Source: Saccoglossus kowalevskii
Taxonomy: Eukaryota > Hemichordata > Enteropneusta > Harrimaniidae
DNA: 23,610 nt
Reading direction: 5' to 3'
Assembly (NCBI RefSeq): GCF_000003605.2
Contig: NW_003116457.1
Coordinates: 80,619 to 104,228, forward strand
Shown: piece after piece, positions 16,749-23,610 of the stretch
Position numbering within the stretch: the first letter of the stretch is position 1
How the letters are laid out: the number at the start of each line of letters is the position of its first letter
The notes under the pieces: generated by a model
Told to the model about the DNA's origin: nothing
Databases searched by the model: none
Seen by the model: only the letters and a program-made list of their open reading frames with translations
Program-made: the position numbers and the translations under genes

Positions 16749-18334
16749 CTGCAAAGCGAAATATACGTTTGCGTGTAGTTACCGCTGTGGTTTACATCGC
16801 GATGACTGTGAAACATAGAATGCGACTCATAACAACAACACACTATATATATACGAACGCAGCTGAGAAATGAGCATTTAGTGAAAACATCAATAGTCGA
16901 ATAGCTCATAGTTACTAAACAACAATCTGTAATGAATACAACACAATATAATGCAATGAAAGAGGGATTCATTTCGTTACTTTTACAACACACGTGTGTT
17001 TTTACGTTAACGGTGGCACGAATCGATAACGTTATGATTTTTCCTTTCATCAAAATTACCCCAAATCACTTATAATATTTGTTGCTTTTCTAGCTATCAA
17101 CAGTTAAACACATACTAGTAATCCTACTATTCGTGTTCGCTGAAGCGGTTTCAACAACAGCACACACGGGAACAATAGAACATGCACGGTGGCTGAAGAT
17201 ATCGTGTACAGAGCCTCCTTACAAAACCGACGTGTTTTAATAGATAACGCGATCAATGCATAACAATCACCACCCGTCGTTGAAGTTGTTATGGTGACAA
17301 CCTCTTTGAAGCTTCAAGTCAGCTATTATTAATAACCATGCTATTTTATTGGGATGGTACGTTAGCTTTCAAGGCGTTTGGGTCAGACATGACAATAAGG
17401 CAATGTCAAGATTAAATAGGGACTATATCATCACCTTTTGTTGTCGCACTTGAAACCAAATGGGGCTGATAATAAAGATGTCTGATTTTATTATAATGTC
17501 AACGAAAGCGATATTCAACTTTAAACAGTGTGGTGAATGTAGTTGTACGCTTTGAAAGTTGTTTGAGTTCAAAGTTTCAGAACACGGCGGTGATCACAAA
17601 CTGAAATCTACAATCTAGAACAATGGCACGCACACACAAACCACGAATGCCGCTTTTCAAAATACAAAATTGTACATTATTTTGAATTACGTATTTGAGT
17701 GTGGTACATTGTAATGGAAATATACAAACAATACTCCTATCTCAGACAACCGTGAAATAAAAAGAACAACGATAATAGAATACGTAGTTAAAACCGTATT
17801 ACTGACGTATTACTCTAGTAAAATTATTAATTAACATACCGTAATGATGTCACTCCCTTAATACGGCGACTGTATCACGGCGGTCACACAGTTGGGAGAT
17901 CGGTACGTGTTCATCGTTTCAGTCCCCGAGTACCTCTACACAGTATACCTATTATATTAGACCCTATCACCCGATACGGTTCAATGACACGCCTGCTTAA
18001 TTGTATGAAAATGACGACGTGTACATTTATGCGTAATTTCCATTGGTTGCACTGCTCAACCAAGTAGTCAATGTAAAGAATGTGAGTGTAAATAATATAT
18101 ATTGTCTCACGAGATGACAGAGCGATCTACTTCTCGCGGATCATCGCTGAACATTTTGGTTCACCAGTAGATATGTGTGCTTTTCATAAAAGTAGCGTCA
18201 CGGTCCGCTCGATTAATATCCGTAATATGTGCAAAGTTTACAAGTAAGACTACGTGTAGCATAACTTAATCTCGTTAATTTTATCAGTATATGTTATATG
18301 CAACAAACAACGAACTTTTGACGGCATTTCTTAC
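16749..18334. other. probable first intron or upstream region of the DTX3L-like gene
   Basis: No conserved coding exon seen. The minus-strand frame open up to 17053 looks like unconstrained sequence rather than protein, and a good acceptor (TTTGCAG) at 16749-16750 argues that the exon begins there. No clear TATA box was identified. Confidence 0.45.
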
Positions 18335-18420
18335 CTGTGTCATACCAGAGTTGCTTGTACGTCCTTTATGACACATAACACGTTCGCACTCATTTTGTTG
18401 ACACTCAACACATACAAAAC
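18335..18420 (-). other. tentative non-coding first exon of the DTX3L-like gene (upper end uncertain)
   Basis: A strong donor, CACAG/GTAAGA on the minus strand, ends this stretch at 18335. Splicing to the acceptor TTTGCAG/G at 16749-16750 would give a 5' UTR segment 16748-16700 before ATG 16699. In that splice form an in-frame TGA lies just upstream of the junction, which fits ATG 16699 as the first usable start. The stretch has an ATG at 18393 opening a 17-codon upstream frame (MSANVLCVIKDVQATLV, stop at 18340). The 5' boundary is a guess and no transcript evidence exists. Confidence 0.25.
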
Positions 18421-20777
18421 AATTTACGATACAAAGCCGGGACGCATATATGTGGCTGATGTGTTTTGTTTAATACTTGATACAAGAATAGCGGCTGTCT
18501 CGTATTGCATTACAATACAAACATAGTCGTTGTGTACAAAGAAACACAGTGGATGCAAGTGAAGTGTCAGTCAACCGGAGTTGTTAATAATGGAGTAACA
18601 GGAATTAGATGTAGTAGTACAGCCTATGTGCCGGGCATATATTACCAGAATTATTTCGGGTAATTGGGCTTTGACGCGTCTCAGAGCACGTACGCCATTG
18701 AATAGCTTTGCAGTATATTTCAATGAAGTAATATGAGATGTATTCGTGTGTGTTTCCACAAGTTTGAGTTTTCTTAATTGACACTTGCTGACTTGCTGCT
18801 TGCATCTTTGTTTTTTTTAACGTTCATTCCCTGTGCAATATGTGCCTCAGCCATGTTTGTCTTTTCTGGACGTCGACAGGAAACTGCATTGACGATGTGC
18901 GCTGCGAATGTATCACGTCATAAAAATACTGCCTCGCCAGAGGGCGCACCTTATAGAAACGGTTTCTTAGATAGTAAAAGTTACGAATGATTTGGTTCTG
19001 TATACGCTATTATACGCTATTATATCATTATATTTGTATATTATTTTGTATTGCCCACATGTCTCTAGATTATATAGACAAATACGTACAGATATCAACA
19101 GTGAAATTACAGTCGATTTGCTGCAGTAGATGTAACCGAGATGTGACAGAATAACGTGTTTTGTGTACAATTTGGGAATATGTTTCAAGTTTGGCAAAAC
19201 ACTATACAAGAGGGTCAAGTGAATTAAGTTTGCGAGCAGCAGAACACAGGTCAGCGGCGATGTTTTTGTTTAATGATGCAGGGAATGTTGACAAAAACTG
19301 TTACACAGGTAGACCTGGTGTATAAGATAGCGGGAAATTGAATTTCAAAATGCTATGGGTTTTTCATTGCTTTTTTTTCTGCGTTTAGACAATCTTATTT
19401 CAGGGTTATATCTTTCTCGCTCACTAACCTTTGGACAGTAAGTGTGGTGGGGGTTCACTGTCGTTCAAATTCGGTTAACGTAGCGTAGTCGTAATACAAA
19501 AAAAATGTGTCAGCCACAACGTTTTACAAATATACGGGACAATCTATTTCATAGCATGGATATCAACGTTCACATAACGTAACAATAATCTTGATGTATA
19601 TTTTTCTTTGTGGTTCTTCGTTTGTAAGTGGCCTATCAATGACAGTTAAGGGCAGTATACAACATTTTGAAAGAATACAAGATCTTCAATAAATTAATTA
19701 GCCACGGAATCGGATTAGATACCCGGCTTAATTATTTTTGCATATTATCATTATCACATATCAAGCCATATAAAGTCAATATTATTGGAGATGGCATACA
19801 GATATATATAATGATATGTGGGCACTACATCCTTGTAATGTCTAGTTACTTTGGGAAGTATATTAGGAATAATCCGACTACATTGCTATCCAACGCCCCT
19901 CGAACTGTTTCTATTGTATCGGCATGTATTCCTTGTTCTTATGAGTGTTAACAATTTTGAAAGTGGCAGCAATTCACTACAACCGTATTCAACTGAAACG
20001 AATTGTCACCGTATATTTTAAAATAAGTTTGTCTGTCACGAACAGCGATAATTCTACGGCGATATGTTGTCACTATGAACCACAGAACACCCGTGGCTAG
20101 CAACGAATTCGTAATGCATATGTGTATATAACGGTACATCACCAGTTGTTATATTTTTATGTAAAGACAACGACGATAAACAAATGAACAACACCGGATT
20201 GATATCGATCAAACACAATTGTATTTAAAACACAATGAAAACATGACGATTCCGTGATGTGGACAAGCATACTTAGCCTCCTAAAAAGGTTTTGCGCCTC
20301 TTCTCGAGAAAAATGATGAGGTGACGCGGCTTTAAGTTGTTTAAAGTTTATTTAATAAACACAACAATGTGTTCAACATTTAACACTCATTAAATAATGC
20401 TTTCGCGCACACGCATTAAAGGTTTATTTGGATCGACAAACCATCCTCTGAAACAGAAACGTTTTTCCAGTCCACTGCATGTTGCGTACTTTCACGGTAC
20501 AAACAATTGTGAACAAAAATGAGACGCAGTTCGGGTTTCAAACTGGCGCGCGCGATGGCCCTTTAGCTAGTTTTTGATTAAATTGGAACGTTTTGCATGT
20601 TTTCATCGGAAGTATAACGGAATTGTAGGCATATATTCCTGGGTTGTGTTTAGATTTATGTAATGGCTGTTACAATAAAATTCTGTGTAGATATATTTAT
20701 TTTCTATTGTGGGTTTGGCCCTCTATAGTTCAGATCAGTTTCTTCATTTCTGTTTGGTTTAGACGTTATTAAACAAA
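18421..20777. other. no gene recognised
   Basis: AT-rich sequence with only short open frames. A 10-bp unit (TATACGCTAT) is repeated twice at 19001-19020, and a CTCF-like string lies at 18934-18947. The promoter of the DTX3L-like gene may lie near the left edge. Confidence 0.5.
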
Positions 20778-21500
20778 CTATGTCAACTCCGTAACCATTT
20801 TTCGCCACTTCCAAACTAACTTTCACGACATTTCAACCCTTTTTTGACATTCCAACAATACACGAGTTTCCACACAGACTTATTCTTATTTCTTATACGA
20901 ATTGTCACCAACTTTGATGACTTTCACCGTCACCGCCAACTTTCACCACCTTTAATACTTTTTGGCATTCCAACCAACTTTCAACAAATAAATCTAAAAC
21001 AAAAAAAAATCCAACAAACATGTTTTTTATTTTTAGATCTCCTATACGACTATTGAACTTTCATGAATTTTTTCCAATTTTTTACGAATTTTTGATTAGC
21101 ATTCTCGACTTTACAACTATCTTTCTAACTTCAACTATCTCTCACGATATTTCACTCAACTGTGTATTCTTCTCATACAGACTTACACAACTTTTCAACC
21201 AACATTTTTAAATTTCCAAACCAATTTTTTTTCGATTTTATTTCTAACCTTGCCGACTTTCATGAATTATGTTTTTGACGTTTCACCCAACTTCCATGAA
21301 CACTTTGAACGACTTTCCAACCAACTAACACCCAACGTTAGACATGTTCGACAATTGCTATTTTCCACTGTTTCGCATTTCAAACCAACTTTCACGACTT
21401 TTCAAACAGTTTTCTCGATTTCTCAACCCAATTTTATTGACAAACATTTTTTTCAAATTCCCAGCCCAACCTTTCCAGCCAAATTTGTCTTTTTCCAGCG
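20778..21500. repeat. degenerate pyrimidine-rich, G-poor repeat tract
   Basis: The plus strand is strongly enriched in C and T and nearly lacks G outside CGAC and ATGAA contexts. Motifs such as CCAACTTTCACGACTTTTCA recur in degenerate form, for example near 20817, 20907, 20937, 21053, 21257, 21318 and 21389. It appears to be an old, eroded tandem repeat; open frames within it are by-products of the composition. Confidence 0.6.
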
Positions 21501-23207
21501 TCATTTTTACTTTTACATAAACATAAAATTATTCTAATTTATACATACTAATGATAATAAAATGATAATAAAAGTTCGGTTTTGAATGTCTGAGTAATCG
21601 CGCAGTACAGTAGGATACGCCATATGTGTAGAAAAGTATCACGTGACCCTAATTAAGGTCATGTCGTGTGTTGCCTTAGATACAATATCGCCATATAAAT
21701 GATTATTTTGAATATTCAAACATTTATTTAAGCAGGCGTGAACAATATTTCTCTTAATACTTAATTGCCACATATAAATTTGAAATGCCACTTAATTCCA
21801 AGACATGTTTACAATGTCCAGAACGGCTTTGTCAAAATTTTGTTATATAGTATCAATCCGCTCGTGACAACTTACATGCCGTGAGTCATTTGAGGTCGCC
21901 CGTCCGAATTTAAGCCTTATTTTAGTTTTTATGTTTTATACTAGCTGTTGTATTATGTGTAAACCTTTCAGGCCAATCATTTAAGGCGATGCTGACTTTG
22001 AATTTTCCTAATAAGTGAATGTCAAAAGATGCTAATTTGCATAAACCAATCTACGTATGTCACTGTTCTGCAAATAGTTAAATGTACAGACTGGTAAATG
22101 ACGTCATTATTTATGCAAATGCATGCATGAATGAATCTAAATACTAACCAGGATTAGTCAAGTACAATGCAGAGATTTACTTTAATTCTATTTGCATTGT
22201 CTTGCATTAATCTGCTTTATATTATATGCGTCTCAATACGTTCGACTCGGGCAGAATATTTGAACAATCATTGTCAACCCTGCTGTTATCATGGTAACCC
22301 CCCTCCCCCGCCACCATATAGAGCATCACAAAGAAAATAATCTGCGCCCGGAATGATTGGTAGAGGGCACTACACATGTCATCCGCCATACTTGGTTTAG
22401 CATAGACCGGTTATTATTGCAGCTTTCATTTTAGCGAGGTTTTTCTGCCACCTAGCGAATATGACTGCCATGAGTTATCACCTCGGAGTTGTGAGGGTAT
22501 ATGAACGTATTTTCTTAGCTCGCTAAGGCCTGCGAAAATATTGCACAAATATAAACAGTTCACGAATAGGCAATTAATTATCGCAATATCCTCGTTAAAA
22601 TTGGGGTTTGGGTTGAAAGTTCAAACAGAAGATTAATATTTTGAACAATAACATTTCATGCCTTACCGGTCGTATTTTATTTTATCTGACACGCTGTGTC
22701 ATTCTATCGTGATTAATCAATTTATATTGACAAATTATCTTTTCATAACCGTGCGGCTGCCGCGCAAAATGAAGTTTGGCACGTTACTATGTATTTACGT
22801 ATTCAATGTAACATGTGACATGTTATTCAGCGATTTATTTAATTTCTTCAAACAAAAAAATGACAATCCATATCCTGGGACGTCTGCAGTAAACCACTGG
22901 CGTTATCATGTGCATCTCTTTATTCAGTGAAAACGAATGCGTGTAATTCTGTGTAAAGCCTAGCGTGAGCAGCGAACCTCCACTAGGAGTAATGTGTCAC
23001 TCGCAAAACCCTGTCAGCTCAATGTAGTTTCTCAGATTCAGAAAACCATTCCATATATTCAACGACAGTTCGACGACAACATTCAGAGTTTCTAATTCTC
23101 CCTTGTATTGCCTATATGTCGGTTGAGTAGTTTTAGTACAGATTATTTGACCATATTTCATCATTCCTACTGAAACATAACATCTTTTTACAGTCTATCT
23201 ATGATAT
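21501..23207. other. no gene recognised
   Basis: AT-rich, with short open frames only. None shows a domain, a signal peptide followed by a conserved body, or a splice structure I could support. Confidence 0.5.
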
Positions 23208-23440
23208 TCTTAGTTCCCGTTCGGACGGTAGTCCGAAACGGGAAGTAGTGTTTTTGGTTCTGTGCGTGCGTGTGTGCGTGCATGCATCGTCATATTTCAG
23301 ACACACTTTGATGGATTCCATTCAAATTTGGTACACATCCATGTCATGAAAGTATACATATGCACGTGAAGTTGTTTTGAGATTAGATCAATTTTGAGCG
23401 TTTGGCACCTATTTTAGAGCCGAAAATGTGCAGATTCTGA
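23208..23440. repeat. dispersed repeat fragment with terminal hairpin
   Basis: Begins with an inverted repeat at 23214-23244 (TTCCCGTTCGGAC, loop GGTA, GTCCGAAACGGGAA), then a GTGCGTGC-rich run and a string resembling widespread invertebrate repeats (ACTTTGATGGATTCCATTCA). No coding capacity. Class not determined; it may continue toward the window edge. Confidence 0.5.
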
Positions 23441-23610
23441 TTAAGATGGACTATAAATTACATGCATCTAATACAAAGTTGTTTTTATGTTGTTAAATTA
23501 ATGTCAATAAAGTAGTAGTATTATGTTGGTTTGTCAGAATGTTACCTTTATTCGTATTTTGTTTGATATCCTGATTTGATTATGATTGCAATAAAGATAT
23601 CAATATTTTT

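Noticed and set aside
16749-17053. N-terminal extension of the DTX3L-like reading frame upstream of 16748
   Set aside because: The open frame continues but reads as cysteine- and tyrosine-rich non-domain sequence, and a good acceptor sits at 16749-16750.
18778-18990. Short frame with a hydrophobic start resembling a signal peptide
   Set aside because: Only 70 codons with no conserved body or partner exons; hydrophobic starts are common by chance in T-rich DNA.
21250-21537. Open frame rich in Phe, Thr and Pro
   Set aside because: It is a product of the pyrimidine-rich repeat tract, where stop codons are depleted by composition.
22658-22930. 90-codon plus-strand frame
   Set aside because: No domain or composition typical of protein, and no splice or promoter context.

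Overview
The window is genomic DNA from an animal, most likely an invertebrate bilaterian. It is AT-rich, its genes are split by short-to-medium GT-AG introns, dispersed non-autonomous repeats sit in the introns, and the domain types (macrodomain, WWE, PARP catalytic, Deltex C-terminal) are metazoan. I cannot name the phylum. No bacterial, viral or LTR-type features were seen.

Layout: (1) 1-6471, plus strand: the 3' part of a PARP14-like gene. Twelve exons at 250-6471 splice in frame into 680 codons: the C-terminal half of one macrodomain, a complete but atypical macrodomain, a KH-like region, a WWE domain and a PARP catalytic domain with a H-Y-L triad, ending in TAA. The 5' part lies left of the window. 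(2) 6472-8210: a tail-to-tail intergenic gap. (3) 8211-16699, minus strand: a nine-exon gene that splices without a break into 1028 codons, ordered RRM, KH, RRM, KH-like repeats, macrodomain, RING, Deltex C-terminal (DTC) domain. It resembles DTX3L but carries its own macrodomain with the canonical ADP-ribose motifs. (4) 16700-18400: 5' UTR and probable first intron of that gene, with a tentative non-coding first exon ending at 18335. (5) 18400-23610: no gene recognised; it holds a G-poor pyrimidine-rich tract (about 20778-21500) and a dispersed repeat at the right end.

How the genes may work together (inference): the PARP14-like enzyme would write mono-ADP-ribose on targets. The neighbouring protein would read or remove that mark with its macrodomain and attach ubiquitin through RING-DTC. 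In vertebrates these jobs are divided between PARP9 (macrodomains plus PARP fold) and its partner DTX3L (RING-DTC), whose genes lie beside PARP15 and PARP14. Here the macrodomain and the Deltex ligase are one polypeptide and still sit next to a PARP14-like gene. This is the main result of the window.

Repeats: three related MITE-like elements with TTAA-type flanks (introns of both genes), a tRNA-like SINE head (PARP intron), a diverged two-copy repeat of about 325 bp, and several short tandem or palindromic repeats.
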